DNA from: Acidobacteriota bacterium
GTDB lineage: Bacteria; Acidobacteriota; Aminicenantia; JBFLYD01
Reading direction: 5' to 3'
NCBI GenBank assembly: GCA_040756905.1
Contig: JBFLYD010000023.1
Location: 1 to 64,000, forward strand
DNA length: 64,000 nucleotides
A program made the position numbers and the translations under genes. Position 1 is the first letter of the stretch, and every line of letters begins with the position of its first letter. Under the pieces are notes generated by a model. That model was not told the origin of the DNA, searched no databases, and saw nothing but the letters and a program-made list of their open reading frames with translations. This document shows positions 25,906 to 35,459 of the stretch, piece after piece.

Positions 25906-27261
25906 ATGGATGAGATTTTTTCAATTCCACGAAAACCTTTACCTCACACTGTGGAAGCTGAGAGAGCTGTAATTGGGGGAGTGGTAATTGAGAATTCTCA
26001 TTTGTATACAGTTCTTTCCATAATTTCTCCTGAGGATTTCTATCTTGACTCTCACAGGAAAATAATGAAAAGGATCATGGGAATGTCAGAAAAAGGGAAA
26101 GTCGTTGACCTCCTAACCCTTTCTGAGGAGCTCGAAAGAAATGGAGAGCTTCAAGAAATTGGAGGAGCAGGATATTTAGCTTCGTTGTTAGATGGTGTCC
26201 CAAGAAGTTTAAATGTTGAATATTACGCTGAAATAATCAAAGAAAAATCTCTCATGAGAAAGCTCATTATTTCCAGCTCTAAGATAATTCAGACTACATT
26301 TGAGGGAAGGGAAGATCCGGGTGAAATCCTCGATAAAGCTCAAGATTGGATATTTGAGATAGCGGGTAAGAGAATAAAACAGGGGTTTGTTGAAATGAGA
26401 GAAATTACAAGCGAAACCTTAGAAGCAATTGAAGCTCTTTCAAAGAGAGGAGAAAGGATACTGGGAATTCCGACAGGATTTATTGATTTTGATATAAAGA
26501 CCTCAGGATTGAAAAACTCAGAGTTTATAGTGATTGCAGGAAGACCCTCTATGGGAAAAACTGCTTTTGTTCTAAATACTGCTATCAATATTGCGATAAA
26601 ATTAGAAAAGAAAGTAGGAATATTTTCTCTTGAAATGTCAAAAGAAAACTTAGGGCTGAGATTTTTAGGAACAGAAGCAAAAGTGGATATTCAGAAAATT
26701 CAAAGCGGATACATAAGTCAGAATGAATGGAGCAGAATACTCATGGCATCAAATGTTATCGCAAAAGCACCCATTTTTATAGATGAAAGCGCATCTCTTT
26801 CCATTCTTGAAATGAAAGCAAAAGCAAGAAGACTTAAATTGGAAAAAGGACTTGATATGTTAATCATAGACTATCTTCAGCTTATGAGAGGGGGAGGGAA
26901 ATATGAAAACAGAAATCAGGAAATTTCTGCAATATCCAGAGCTATGAAAGAGTTAGCAAAAGAAATTTCAATTCCAGTTGTTGCCGTATCTCAATTGAGT
27001 CGTGCACCTGAAAAGAGAGAAAGAAGAGCTGCAAGACCTCAATTATCAGACTTAAGAGAGTCAGGCGCAATTGAACAAGATGCTGATCTTGTAGCCATGT
27101 TATACAGAGAAGAGTTTTACAATCCTAACACCCCAAAGAAAGGAATAACAGAAATTATTATCGCAAAGCAGAGAAATGGTCCAACAGGAACAGTGGAACT
27201 GGCTTTTTTAAACAAATTTGCCCGGTTTGAAAATTTAGAAAAAAGAGAGGAAATACATTGA
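25906..27261 (+). CDS. dnaB: Replicative DNA helicase DnaB
   Basis: This 451-residue hexameric helicase has an N-terminal DnaG-interacting domain (PHTVEAERAVIGGVVIEN) and a RecA-like motor. The Walker A is AGRPSMGKTAF, Walker B is MLIIDYLQLM, and the DnaB motifs SQLSRAPEKR and LSDLRESGAIEQDADLV are present. The ATG at 25906 is preferred over 25897 because GGAGG lies 10 bases before it and only 1 base before the other. It is coupled to rplI, as in many bacteria. No intein was seen. Confidence 0.96.
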   Translation: MDEIFSIPRKPLPHTVEAERAVIGGVVIENSHLYTVLSIISPEDFYLDSHRKIMKRIMGMSEKGKVVDLLTLSEELERNGELQEIGGAGYLASLLDGVPRSLNVEYYAEIIKEKSLMRKLIISSSKIIQTTFEGREDPGEILDKAQDWIFEIAGKRIKQGFVEMREITSETLEAIEALSKRGERILGIPTGFIDFDIKTSGLKNSEFIVIAGRPSMGKTAFVLNTAINIAIKLEKKVGIFSLEMSKENLGLRFLGTEAKVDIQKIQSGYISQNEWSRILMASNVIAKAPIFIDESASLSILEMKAKARRLKLEKGLDMLIIDYLQLMRGGGKYENRNQEISAISRAMKELAKEISIPVVAVSQLSRAPEKRERRAARPQLSDLRESGAIEQDADLVAMLYREEFYNPNTPKKGITEIIIAKQRNGPTGTVELAFLNKFARFENLEKREEIH

Positions 27262-28055
27262 AATTTTTTTTAAACAATCGAACATTAAAGCTTTACCAAG
27301 CCTTCGAAAATACATTGATAGATATCGGAGAGATTACACTTTTATTTTTTAAGAGCATGAACACAATTTTAAAAAGGCCATTTGAGAATAAAGTTTTTTT
27401 CAATCAGATGAAAGAGATAGGAATTAGATCAATGCCAGTTGTCACTCTTACATGTCTTTTTACTGGAATGGTGTTTTCATTACAAAGTTACATAGGATTT
27501 AAAAGATTTGGAGCTGAGATTTATACTGGGTCTATAGTTGGAATAGGTCTTACAAAAGAGTTAATCCCGGTTCTCACAGCCCTTATGATTGCAGGAAGAG
27601 TTGGTTCTGCAATGGCAGCGGAAATTGGAACAATGAAAGTAACAGAACAAATCGATGCTCTGTTAACTCTTGGAACAAATCCAATTAAATACCTTATCGT
27701 TCCAAGAATTCTTGCTGCAACAATTATGACCCCGATACTTACAATTTATGGAGATGCGATAGGGTTAATAGGAGCATATTTTGTTGCTGTATACCTTATG
27801 GGTTTAAATCCAATTGTTTATAATGAATTTCAACTTGCGTACATGGAAGTGTGGGATATTTTATCTGGTTTGATTAAATCTTTTTCTTTTGGAGTGATTA
27901 TTTCTTTAATCGGTTGTTATAAGGGATTAAAGACTGAAGGAGGCGCTGAAGGCGTTGGTAAGTCCACTACATCTGCTGTTGTTCTTGCGAGTATTCTAAT
28001 ATTGATTACAAATTTCTTCTGGGGAAAACTTCTGCCTTTTACTTTAAAAAAATGA
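27258..28055 (+). CDS. mlaE: Mla/Mce ABC transporter permease MlaE
   Basis: This 265-residue permease has about five to six membrane segments and the MlaE signature GIGLTKELIPVLTALMIAGRVGSAMAAEIGTM. This is followed by EQIDALLTLGTNPIKYLIVPR. It forms the inner-membrane channel of a phospholipid transporter that works between inner and outer membranes. Translation starts from a TTG that overlaps the dnaB stop (TTGA). mlaF and mlaD follow with tight overlaps. Together with the lipid A genes this supports a diderm envelope. Confidence 0.94.
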   Translation: MKFFLNNRTLKLYQAFENTLIDIGEITLLFFKSMNTILKRPFENKVFFNQMKEIGIRSMPVVTLTCLFTGMVFSLQSYIGFKRFGAEIYTGSIVGIGLTKELIPVLTALMIAGRVGSAMAAEIGTMKVTEQIDALLTLGTNPIKYLIVPRILAATIMTPILTIYGDAIGLIGAYFVAVYLMGLNPIVYNEFQLAYMEVWDILSGLIKSFSFGVIISLIGCYKGLKTEGGAEGVGKSTTSAVVLASILILITNFFWGKLLPFTLKK

Positions 28056-28798
28056 TAAAAATAGTAGATTTATACAAAAGTTTCGATGGAAATGCTGTTT
28101 TGAAAGGGGTCAACATTGATATTTTTGATAATGAGGTAATGGTAATTCTTGGAGGGAGTGGAGCTGGAAAAACTGTGTTAGTAAAACATATTCTTGGCCT
28201 TCTTAAGCCAGACAGGGGAAAAATTTTTGTAGATGGAGTGGATATTACTGCTATAGGTGATGATGAGCTGTTGAAAATTATTAGGAAATTTGGAATGGTT
28301 TTCCAAGGCGCTGCCCTTTTTGACTCAATGAATGTATATGAAAATATTCAATTTGGATTAAAAAGATGCACTGATTTATCCCATAAAGAAATTGATAAAA
28401 GAATAAAAGATAGTTTACACAGGGTTGGCTTAAAAGGGATGGAAAGAATGATGCCTTCCCAGTTGAGCGGTGGAATGAAGAAAAGAGTGGGTCTTGCAAG
28501 AGCGATTGCCCTTGAACCTAAATTTCTCATTTATGATGAACCTACCACTGGTTTAGATCCAATAATGGCAGATGTAATTAACAATTTAATCTTAAAAACG
28601 AAAAATGAACTCTCAATAACATCAATTATTATTACCCATGATATTAAGAGTGCTTATAAAGTCGGCGATCGTCTTTCAATGCTTTACGATGGAAGAATCA
28701 TTGAAATCGGGGTCCCTGAGGAATTTAAAAATTCTTCTAATCCAATAGTCCAACAATTTATTAAAGGAGAATCCTCAGGCCCTATAGAAGTTATGTGA
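28052..28798 (+). CDS. mlaF: Mla/Mce ABC transporter ATPase MlaF
   Basis: This 248-residue ABC ATPase has Walker A GGSGAGKTVL (about residues 36-45), a Q-loop MVFQGAALFDSM and the signature LSGGMKKRVGLARA. Walker B is FLIYDEPTTGLDP and the H-loop is IITHD. The GMVFQ and GGMKKRVGLARAIA segments are typical of the MlaF branch. It energises phospholipid movement through MlaE. The ATG overlaps the mlaE stop (ATGA), and its own stop lies 10 bases before the preferred mlaD start. Confidence 0.95.
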   Translation: MIKIVDLYKSFDGNAVLKGVNIDIFDNEVMVILGGSGAGKTVLVKHILGLLKPDRGKIFVDGVDITAIGDDELLKIIRKFGMVFQGAALFDSMNVYENIQFGLKRCTDLSHKEIDKRIKDSLHRVGLKGMERMMPSQLSGGMKKRVGLARAIALEPKFLIYDEPTTGLDPIMADVINNLILKTKNELSITSIIITHDIKSAYKVGDRLSMLYDGRIIEIGVPEEFKNSSNPIVQQFIKGESSGPIEVM

Positions 28799-28808
28799 GG
28801 TGAGGGAA

Positions 28809-30143
28809 ATGAAATTAGAAATGAAGGTGGGTATTTTTATAACATTGGCTCTTGTCATTCTGGCTTATTTAATAATAAAAGTGGGCTCAATCACTTTTTT
28901 AATTCAGAAAGAAGGGTATGAGCTCTATGCAACTTTTAGTTCAATAGCTGGGCTTGAGAAAAGAGCTTCTGTTAAGCTGGCAGGAATTAAAATTGGAAGC
29001 GTTGAAGATATTTCTTTGAAAGGAGGAGCTGCTGAAGTTCGCATGAAAATTAATAAAGAGGTAAAGATAAGAAAAGGTTCAAAAGCTACGGTGAGTTCTT
29101 TAGGAATGATGGGAGAAAAATACATTGAAATTTTTCCTGGTCCTCCAGCTGCTCCTTTTGTTGAATCTGGTTCATATTTGGAAGGAATTCAGCCTCTTTC
29201 CGTTGATCAGCTGGGTCAGACATTTTATTCCATTGGAGAGGATCTGAAATCTCTTGGAGAGACTTTTAAAGAAGCCATATTAACTGAAAGAGGCGGAAAT
29301 CGACTTCAGATGATACTGCAGGATATTCAGGTTTTTACGGGAGTTTTAAAAGAAATTTCGACTGAGAACAGAACTCTTCTGAAAGAAACTGTTTATGATT
29401 CAAGAATGGTTGTATCAAGATTAAATGATGCTGTGGAAAATTTTTCAAAAATTCTTAACAGCGTATCTTCTCAGATGGAAAGTCTTATAAAGGAAAATAG
29501 AGGTGATTTAAAGGAGAGTATTAAGAATCTGAAAGAAATATCTGACAGGACTAAATCCATGATGAATGACATAGATAGCATAATAAACAACATCAACTCA
29601 AATGATAGTACTATCGGAAGATTGATAAAGGATAGAGAAATGTATGGACGATTGAAAGATAACCTTGATCAATTAAAAATCAGTCTGGAAAAAACAGATG
29701 ATGTTATTTCTCAGTTTGATTTTCCCGATTTTAAGCTTGGCATTCGTGCTGAATATCTAAACAGAGATATACTCGGAAGAGGCTATTTTTCAATATTCAT
29801 CAATCCCAGGGGAAATAGATTTTTTGTTGGAGAAATCTTAAAAAATCCATGGGAGAATAAAATTAAGTTTTCTGCTGAGGGAGGAATAAAAACAGGAGAT
29901 TTCGGTTTCAGAACAGGATTCATTGAATCTGAGTTTGGTTTTGGATTGGATTATTCTTTATGGAATGGAAACATTAAATTTACTTTAGAAAGTTTTGATT
30001 TCAACAGAAGACCGAGGCCAGTGTATAGATTCTCAACAAAATTTTCAATAGGTAAAAATCTCTTTATTGTAGGAGGATATGAAGATTTTGCCTTGAAGGC
30101 AAAAAGACAAGTATTCTTTGGCTTGGGAGTTGGAGAAAAGTGA
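28809..30143 (+). CDS. mlaD: MlaD/Mce-domain lipid transport protein with extended beta-rich C-terminus
   Basis: The ATG at 28809 (behind AGGTGAGGG) is preferred to the GTG at 28800 and gives 444 residues. A membrane anchor at about residues 5-25 is followed by the Mce domain (LYATFSSIAGLEKRASVKLA, GIKIGSVEDISL, GMMGEKYIEI, about 35-115). A long helical stretch with coiled-coil character runs to about residue 300. The final 140 residues are rich in alternating aromatic strands (GYFSIFINPRGNRFFVG, FGFGLDYSLWNGNIKFTL) and end VFFGLGVGEK. This looks like a barrel or beta-sheet tail, unlike short E. coli MlaD. The tail may reach the outer membrane, which is inference. Confidence 0.88.
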   Translation: MKLEMKVGIFITLALVILAYLIIKVGSITFLIQKEGYELYATFSSIAGLEKRASVKLAGIKIGSVEDISLKGGAAEVRMKINKEVKIRKGSKATVSSLGMMGEKYIEIFPGPPAAPFVESGSYLEGIQPLSVDQLGQTFYSIGEDLKSLGETFKEAILTERGGNRLQMILQDIQVFTGVLKEISTENRTLLKETVYDSRMVVSRLNDAVENFSKILNSVSSQMESLIKENRGDLKESIKNLKEISDRTKSMMNDIDSIINNINSNDSTIGRLIKDREMYGRLKDNLDQLKISLEKTDDVISQFDFPDFKLGIRAEYLNRDILGRGYFSIFINPRGNRFFVGEILKNPWENKIKFSAEGGIKTGDFGFRTGFIESEFGFGLDYSLWNGNIKFTLESFDFNRRPRPVYRFSTKFSIGKNLFIVGGYEDFALKAKRQVFFGLGVGEK

Positions 30144-31480
30144 AATTAGATAGTAATTATGTATGTCAAAGCTGTGGCTATGTATCCACAAAATGGCTGG
30201 GGAAGTGTCCGAATTGTTCAAGCTGGAATTCATTTCTTATAGAAACATCAGATAGAGCTGGAGAAATCATCTCATCTCCATCAGAACCAGTTCTTTTATC
30301 AGAGATACCATCAAATACAATGGAGAGGATAAAAACCGATATAAATGAGTTTGATAGATGTCTTGGTGGAGGAATTGTAAGGGGGTCTATTGTATTGATC
30401 GGAGGTGAACCCGGGATAGGGAAATCAACTCTTGCATTACAGATTTCTAATTTGCTGGATAATTTAGGGTTCAAAGTTATTTATGTCTCAGGAGAGGAAT
30501 CCCAGGCTCAGATAAGAATAAGAGGAGAGAGACTTGAAATTAAGCCAAGAAATTTATTTATTTTGTGTGAAACCCTATGGGAGAATATAAAAAATAAGAT
30601 AAAAGAAGTTAAACCCGATTTTCTGATTTTTGATTCCATCCAGACAATTTATTCAAAGAATATATCTTCTCTTCCCGGAACAATATCCCAGGTTAGAGAA
30701 GTTACTGGAAAAATTTTTTATCTTTCAAAAACAGAAAATATTACTTCTTTTCTGATTGGTCATATTACAAAAGATGGAAGTCTGGCAGGGCCAAAATCAT
30801 TGGAGCACTTAGTTGATGTAGTGCTTTATTTTGAGGGTGAAAAATATCAGAATAGCAGAATATTGAGAGCAGCAAAGAATAGATTCGGACCTGTTTCAGA
30901 GATAGGGCTTTTTAACATGGAAGAAAAGGGATTGGTTCCAGTTCAGAATCTCTCGGAATTTTTCATTCAGTATAAGGAAGAAAGAGAATCTGGTGTAGCG
31001 GTATTCTGTGCTCTCGAAGGCTCAAGGCCGCTTTTACTCGAGATTCAGGCCCTTGTAACACCCTCACCCTATTTAGGAAATCCAAGAAGAATTACTCTTG
31101 GGCTTGATTATCTGAGGACATCGATGATAATTGCCATTATCGAAAAAAGAATGGGGTTGAGTTTTTCTGGAGAAGATATATTCGTAAATGTTGCTGGTGG
31201 CATTAACATTGAAGAGCCTTCCTCTGACCTTGCCCTTGTTTCTGCTTTGATTTCAAGTAAAAAGAACAAACCCATATCTCCTCATACAGTTTTTTTTGGA
31301 GAAATAGGGCTTGGAGGTGAGGTTAGACCTGTGAGGAATTCTGTAGCAAGAATTAAAGAAGCAAAGTCGTTAGGTTTTAAAAAAATAATCTTTCCACACA
31401 GTAATGTTTCAAAAGATAGAATAGATGGGGTCGAAATTCATGGCATAAAAAAAATTAAAGAATTAATAAATTATATCTAA
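30140..31480 (+). CDS. radA: DNA repair protein RadA (Sms)
   Basis: This 446-residue protein has an N-terminal zinc finger (CQSCG and CPNC within the first 30 residues). The RecA-like ATPase has Walker A GGEPGIGKSTLALQ, and the RadA-specific KNRFGP motif is present as AAKNRFGPVSEIG. A C-terminal Lon-like domain (VNVAGGINIEEPSSDLALVSAL) follows. It remodels recombination intermediates during DNA repair. Start is a GTG overlapping the mlaD stop (GTGA). No missing residues. Confidence 0.95.
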   Translation: MKLDSNYVCQSCGYVSTKWLGKCPNCSSWNSFLIETSDRAGEIISSPSEPVLLSEIPSNTMERIKTDINEFDRCLGGGIVRGSIVLIGGEPGIGKSTLALQISNLLDNLGFKVIYVSGEESQAQIRIRGERLEIKPRNLFILCETLWENIKNKIKEVKPDFLIFDSIQTIYSKNISSLPGTISQVREVTGKIFYLSKTENITSFLIGHITKDGSLAGPKSLEHLVDVVLYFEGEKYQNSRILRAAKNRFGPVSEIGLFNMEEKGLVPVQNLSEFFIQYKEERESGVAVFCALEGSRPLLLEIQALVTPSPYLGNPRRITLGLDYLRTSMIIAIIEKRMGLSFSGEDIFVNVAGGINIEEPSSDLALVSALISSKKNKPISPHTVFFGEIGLGGEVRPVRNSVARIKEAKSLGFKKIIFPHSNVSKDRIDGVEIHGIKKIKELINYI

Positions 31481-31500
31481 CAATTTTAAGGAGAATTAAA

Positions 31501-32493
31501 ATGGGACTTATGCTATTGAGAGTGGCTTTTGTATTTTTAATGGGATTCATCGGGTTCCAGTTCCCTCCATATTTTTTTAGTGGAAATAATTTTTTTGGAG
31601 CTGGATTTGCGATGTTTCTTGCTCTTGTTGCTCTTTATGTTGAGCATCAGATAAAGAAGACTCAGTTTACAGTTATCTGGGGAGCAACGATGGGAACGAT
31701 AATTGGAGTATTTCTTGGATATCTATTTTCTTTAATTTTTAGAATTCTTGCCATTGAAGGGGATAAACATACAATTGATTTTATAAATTATTTCTTTTTG
31801 ATAATAATGCCTTACATGGGATTTGTGGTCGGTTCTAAAAAGTCAGAATGGTTTAACCCGGCAACTCTTTTTACTTTTTTTAAAGAAAAAAGTGCTGGAA
31901 GAAGTTATAAGATACTCGATACATCGGTTATAATAGATGGTAGAATTTCTGATATATGTGATACAGAATTTATTGAAGGAACTTTGATTATTCCCCAGTT
32001 TGTTTTGAAAGAACTTCAGCTTGTGGCTGATTCCAGTGATAATCTGAAAAGACAGAGAGGGAGGAGAGGCCTTGATATATTACAAAGATTACAGAAGACC
32101 TCAGGAATTTCAGTTGTTATATCCGAGCTTGATTTTCCAGAAAAGAAAGATGTGGATGCAAAATTGATTGAACTGGCCAAGACCCTTGATGCTAAAATAA
32201 TAACAAATGATTTTAATTTGAATAAGATTGCGCAGCTCCAGGGAATTCGTGTATTGAACATTAATGAGCTTGCAAATTCTTTAAAACCTGTGGTTCTTCC
32301 TGGTGAAACGATGAAAGTATTCATCCTGAAAGAAGGAAAGGAGAAAGACCAGGGAGTTGCTTATCTTGACGATGGAACAATGGTTGTGGTCGATAATTCA
32401 AGAAAAATGATAGGCAAAAATATTGAAATCACCGTTACATCTGTTCTACAAACCACAGCCGGAAAAATGATATTTGGAAGATATAATGAGTAA
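31501..32493 (+). CDS. Membrane PIN-TRAM domain protein (YacL family)
   Basis: This 330-residue protein has four membrane segments (about residues 1-115). A PIN nuclease domain follows, starting KILDTSVIIDGRISDI, with conserved acidic residues also in RGRRGLDILQ and ITNDFNLNKIA. A C-terminal TRAM domain has LPGETMKVFILKEGKEKDQGVAYLDDGTMVVV. The family is widespread beside radA and ispD in bacteria, and its exact RNA substrate is not established. A GGAG ribosome site precedes the ATG. The stop overlaps the start of ispD by 8 bases. Confidence 0.9.
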   Translation: MGLMLLRVAFVFLMGFIGFQFPPYFFSGNNFFGAGFAMFLALVALYVEHQIKKTQFTVIWGATMGTIIGVFLGYLFSLIFRILAIEGDKHTIDFINYFFLIIMPYMGFVVGSKKSEWFNPATLFTFFKEKSAGRSYKILDTSVIIDGRISDICDTEFIEGTLIIPQFVLKELQLVADSSDNLKRQRGRRGLDILQRLQKTSGISVVISELDFPEKKDVDAKLIELAKTLDAKIITNDFNLNKIAQLQGIRVLNINELANSLKPVVLPGETMKVFILKEGKEKDQGVAYLDDGTMVVVDNSRKMIGKNIEITVTSVLQTTAGKMIFGRYNE

Positions 32494-33175
32494 AGTGATA
32501 ACAATAATTGTAGCTGCAGGTGAGGGTAAGAGATTTGGTATGGAAATCCCAAAGCAATTTACCTTTCTAAAAGGAAAGCCAATTATAGAATGGAGCGTGG
32601 AGGCATTTGAAAAGAATTCAAGAGTAAAAGAAATAGTTGTTGTATTGAATAGCCTTAACTGGGGAGAGCCTTTAAAGGAAAAATTTAAGAAAGTTAAAAA
32701 AATCGTCCTGGGAGGAAAAAGAAGGGCGGATTCTGTTTTCAATGGCCTCAGGGAAATTAGAGCAAAAAATGATGATATAATATTAATTCATGATGGAGTA
32801 AGACCGATTATTGATGATAAGATTATAAATAATGTAATAAAAAAAACTGAAAAATATGGAGCTGTGGTGCCAGCAATTCCAGTTAAGGATACGGTAAAAC
32901 AGGGAAAGGGAAATTATGTAATTAGAACTTTAGATAGAAAGAAAGTATTCAGAATTCAAACTCCCCAGGGTTTTAAATTCAGATGGTTAATTGATGCCTT
33001 TAATGCTCGACTAAAAAGAATAAAGAGAATAACCGATGATTCTTATCTTCTGGAAAGGATAGGGAAAAAAGTTTATATGATACAGGGCTCAGAAGAGAAT
33101 ATAAAAATTACAGAACCTATCGATTTAAAATTTGCTGAGGTTATAATTGAAAATAAGAGTTGGAATAGGATTTGA
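32486..33175 (+). CDS. ispD: 2-C-methyl-D-erythritol 4-phosphate cytidylyltransferase IspD
   Basis: The ATG at 32486 gives 229 residues starting SKVITIIVAAGEGKRFG, the nucleotide-binding start of IspD, with KQFTFLKGKPIIEWS. The motif ILIHDGVRPIIDD and the C-terminal TDDSYLLERIGKKVYMIQG are conserved. It makes CDP-methylerythritol from CTP in the MEP pathway. The longer frame from 32474 adds four residues inside the preceding gene and is not preferred. The end overlaps ispF by 29 bases. Confidence 0.94.
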   Translation: MSKVITIIVAAGEGKRFGMEIPKQFTFLKGKPIIEWSVEAFEKNSRVKEIVVVLNSLNWGEPLKEKFKKVKKIVLGGKRRADSVFNGLREIRAKNDDIILIHDGVRPIIDDKIINNVIKKTEKYGAVVPAIPVKDTVKQGKGNYVIRTLDRKKVFRIQTPQGFKFRWLIDAFNARLKRIKRITDDSYLLERIGKKVYMIQGSEENIKITEPIDLKFAEVIIENKSWNRI

Positions 33176-33632
33176 TATACATCCTCTTGTTGGGGGAAGG
33201 GAGCTTATTCTCGGGGGGAAAAAAATTGATTTTGAAAAGGGACTTCTGGGGCACTCTGATGGGGATGTTCTGATTCATTCTGTCATAGATTCAATCCTTG
33301 GTGCCGTGGGTGAAAAAAACATAGGAGAGTTTTTTCCTGATTCTGACCCAAAATACAGAGGAATTAGTTCCTTAAAACTCCTTCAAAAAATAGCTAAGTT
33401 GCTTAAAAGAAAAAATTCATCGGTTATGAACATTGATTCTGTAATTATTGCCCAGAAGCCAGAAATTACACCCCATGTAAAAGATATGAAAAAAAATATA
33501 TCAAAAGTCCTTGGCATTTCAGAGCAATTTATCGGAATAAAGGCTAAATCTCATGAAGGAATTGGAGAGATTGGAAGAGGTGAAGCAATTTCCTGTTATT
33601 CTGTTGTTTTAGTGAAAGAAAAGAAAAAATGA
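33147..33632 (+). CDS. ispF: 2-C-methyl-D-erythritol 2,4-cyclodiphosphate synthase IspF
   Basis: This 161-residue enzyme has the metal-binding motif IGFDIHPL at its start and GLLGHSDGDVLIHSVIDSILGA, both diagnostic. DIGEFFPDSD is represented as IGEFFPDSDPKYRG, and the C-terminal IGIKAKSHEGIGEIGRGE is present. It cyclises the IspE product. Translation begins at a TTG behind GAGG, 29 bases inside the ispD end, so the two are coupled. It overlaps gltX by 4 bases. Confidence 0.95.
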   Translation: MKIRVGIGFDIHPLVGGRELILGGKKIDFEKGLLGHSDGDVLIHSVIDSILGAVGEKNIGEFFPDSDPKYRGISSLKLLQKIAKLLKRKNSSVMNIDSVIIAQKPEITPHVKDMKKNISKVLGISEQFIGIKAKSHEGIGEIGRGEAISCYSVVLVKEKKK

Positions 33633-35122
33633 AAAAAATAAGAGTGAGGTTTGCTCCTTCACCCACTGGATTTATTCATGTTGGCAATGCTCGAACCGCG
33701 CTTTTTAACTGGCTTTTTTCAAGGAAGGAAAATGGAGTATTCATTTTAAGAATAGAAGATACGGATGTGGAAAGATCCACAGTAGAATCTGAAATTTCTT
33801 TAACCCAAGATTTAAAATGGCTTGGAATCGATTGGGATGAAGGTCCTGATGGGGGAGGAACCCATGGGCCATATCGTCAATCGGAACGCCTTGAAAAATA
33901 TAAATACTTTGCTGATACATTACTGGATAAAGGATCTGCTTATTATTGTTTTTGTGCTCCCCAAGAACTTGAAAGGGAAAGAGAGGAAGCTTTAATAGAA
34001 AAGAGAATGCCCAAATACTCTGGAAAATGCAGAGAATTGGAACTTAGCGGGTCAATTGAAAGAGTTAGAAGGGGTGAGAAAGGTGCTTTAAGATTAAAAG
34101 TTCCTGCCGGAGAGGAAATAATTTTCAATGACCTTGTAAGGGGTGAGATAAGATTTCAAACTGATTTCATTGAAGACTTTGTCCTTATAAGGTCGAACGG
34201 CCTTCCCTCTTATAACTATGCCTGTGTTATAGATGATAGGCTTATGGAGATTACCCATGTGATAAGGGGTGAAGATCATATTCCCAATACTCCAAAGCAA
34301 ATCATGGTTTATAGGGCTCTGGGATGGGAGATACCTCTGTTTGCCCATTTATCGATGGTAATGGGAAAGGATAATACACGATTGAGCAAGAGACATGGAG
34401 CAACTTCCCTCGATCAATTTAGAGAGCAAGGTTATCTACCAGAAGCGCTTTTTAACTACTTAGCGCTCCTTGGCTGGGCTCCTCCTGAGGGAAGAGAAGT
34501 TCTGACAAAAGAAGAGATGGTATCAATGTTTCAACTTGAAAAAGTTGGAAAAGCATCAGCAATATTTGATTATGATAAGTTAAATTGGATGAACAGACAA
34601 TACATAAGATCAGTTCCATCTGAAAATCTTGTGAGAATGGCAATTCCATTCTTAAAGAGAGATGGTATCATTCATGGGGATATAACAGAGCTTCATTTTT
34701 TATGGCTTATCAAGGCAATTAATAGTATAATCTCAAACATTTCCATTTTGAGTGAAATACCAAAGGAACTCGATATTTTCTTTTCATTTCCCATTTCTGA
34801 AATGGATAAGGAAAGCAAGAAAATTTTAATGGATGAAACCTCAAAGAGAGTGATACTTCAGTTTGAAGAAGAATTACTTAAATATGAAAGGATAAACTGG
34901 GAAATTTTCATAGAAATTACAGAATCCATCAAAGGAAAACTCGGTGTCAAGGGCAAATCCCTTTTTCATCCGTTAAGAGTAGCAATCACTGCAAGGTCAT
35001 CCGGCTTAGAACTTCAAAAGTTTGTTCCTATTGTTGAGGAAGGCGCAAATCTGAATTTTCCCAGAAAAATAAAAAGTATAAGGGAAAGAATTTCTGAAAT
35101 ACTGGAATTTATTACTAATTAG
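33629..35122 (+). CDS. gltX: Glutamyl-tRNA synthetase
   Basis: This 497-residue class I aminoacyl-tRNA synthetase has the HIGH-type motif PSPTGFIHVGNARTALFNW and the KMSKS-type motif TRLSKRHGATS. A Cys-rich patch (YYCFCAP and later KYSGKCREL) resembles the zinc site of some GluRS. The C-terminal anticodon-binding part ends EFITN. It could be discriminating or non-discriminating for Glu/Gln, and a separate tRNA-Gln gene lies upstream. The ATG overlaps the ispF stop. It ends the long plus-strand run. Confidence 0.94.
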   Translation: MKKIRVRFAPSPTGFIHVGNARTALFNWLFSRKENGVFILRIEDTDVERSTVESEISLTQDLKWLGIDWDEGPDGGGTHGPYRQSERLEKYKYFADTLLDKGSAYYCFCAPQELEREREEALIEKRMPKYSGKCRELELSGSIERVRRGEKGALRLKVPAGEEIIFNDLVRGEIRFQTDFIEDFVLIRSNGLPSYNYACVIDDRLMEITHVIRGEDHIPNTPKQIMVYRALGWEIPLFAHLSMVMGKDNTRLSKRHGATSLDQFREQGYLPEALFNYLALLGWAPPEGREVLTKEEMVSMFQLEKVGKASAIFDYDKLNWMNRQYIRSVPSENLVRMAIPFLKRDGIIHGDITELHFLWLIKAINSIISNISILSEIPKELDIFFSFPISEMDKESKKILMDETSKRVILQFEEELLKYERINWEIFIEITESIKGKLGVKGKSLFHPLRVAITARSSGLELQKFVPIVEEGANLNFPRKIKSIRERISEILEFITN

Positions 35123-35198
35123 TGTGCTGTCCCATAAATATCTTTGCATGCAAAAGATCTCTAAGAAAGCACACTGAAGGGTTATAAGGAAGGAACTT

Positions 35199-35227
35199 GA
35201 GGCTGTCTAAAAAGTATGGACAGCCTC
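35199..35227 (+). terminator. Hairpin downstream of gltX, possible terminator or IS-end remnant
   Basis: GAGGCTGTC and GACAGCCTC form a perfect 9-base stem with an 11-base loop, followed by TCTTA. It lies 77 bases after the gltX stop. The left arm GAGGCTGTCTAA resembles the terminal repeats of several IS families and is inverted again at 35356-35365, so it may be a mobile-element end rather than a dedicated terminator. Confidence 0.45.
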
Positions 35228-35369
35228 TCTTAAAGGGGACTTAAAATACCCCCTTTATAACCCCAAAAGAAAATTAAATTCTTTATCTTCATACTCAAAT
35301 TTTATCTTTGGAGAGTTTGAGAGGAAATCCTCTCAAAGGAGGGGGTGTTTCCTTCTTAGACAGCCCCTC
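35199..35369. repeat. MITE/IS-remnant with GGCTGTCTAA ends
   Basis: GGCTGTCTAA at 35201-35210 recurs inverted as TTAGACAGCC at 35356-35365, and the inward bases are also similar (AAAAG against AGAAGG). Inside are further inverted pieces, including TTTGAGAGGA/TCCTCTCAAA around 35317-35338. No transposase fragment can be read. Confidence 0.55.
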
Positions 35370-35459
35370 TGCTCAGCGAAGCGTCTAAGGGGCCTTGCCC
35401 CCATAGGGAAAGTATCATGTCAAAATAATATAACAAAAGATATTTAAGTGACATGATAC
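35362..35459. repeat. Inverted repeat copy A flanking the zinc-ribbon gene
   Basis: This copy reads GCTCAGCGAAGCGTCTAAGG, then CCCATAGGGAAAG, then a 48-base palindrome with arms GTATCATGTCA/TGACATGATAC (35412-35459). The same sequence blocks occur in opposite orientation at 35850-35945. The two copies bracket the gene at 35566-35856. Confidence 0.75.
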
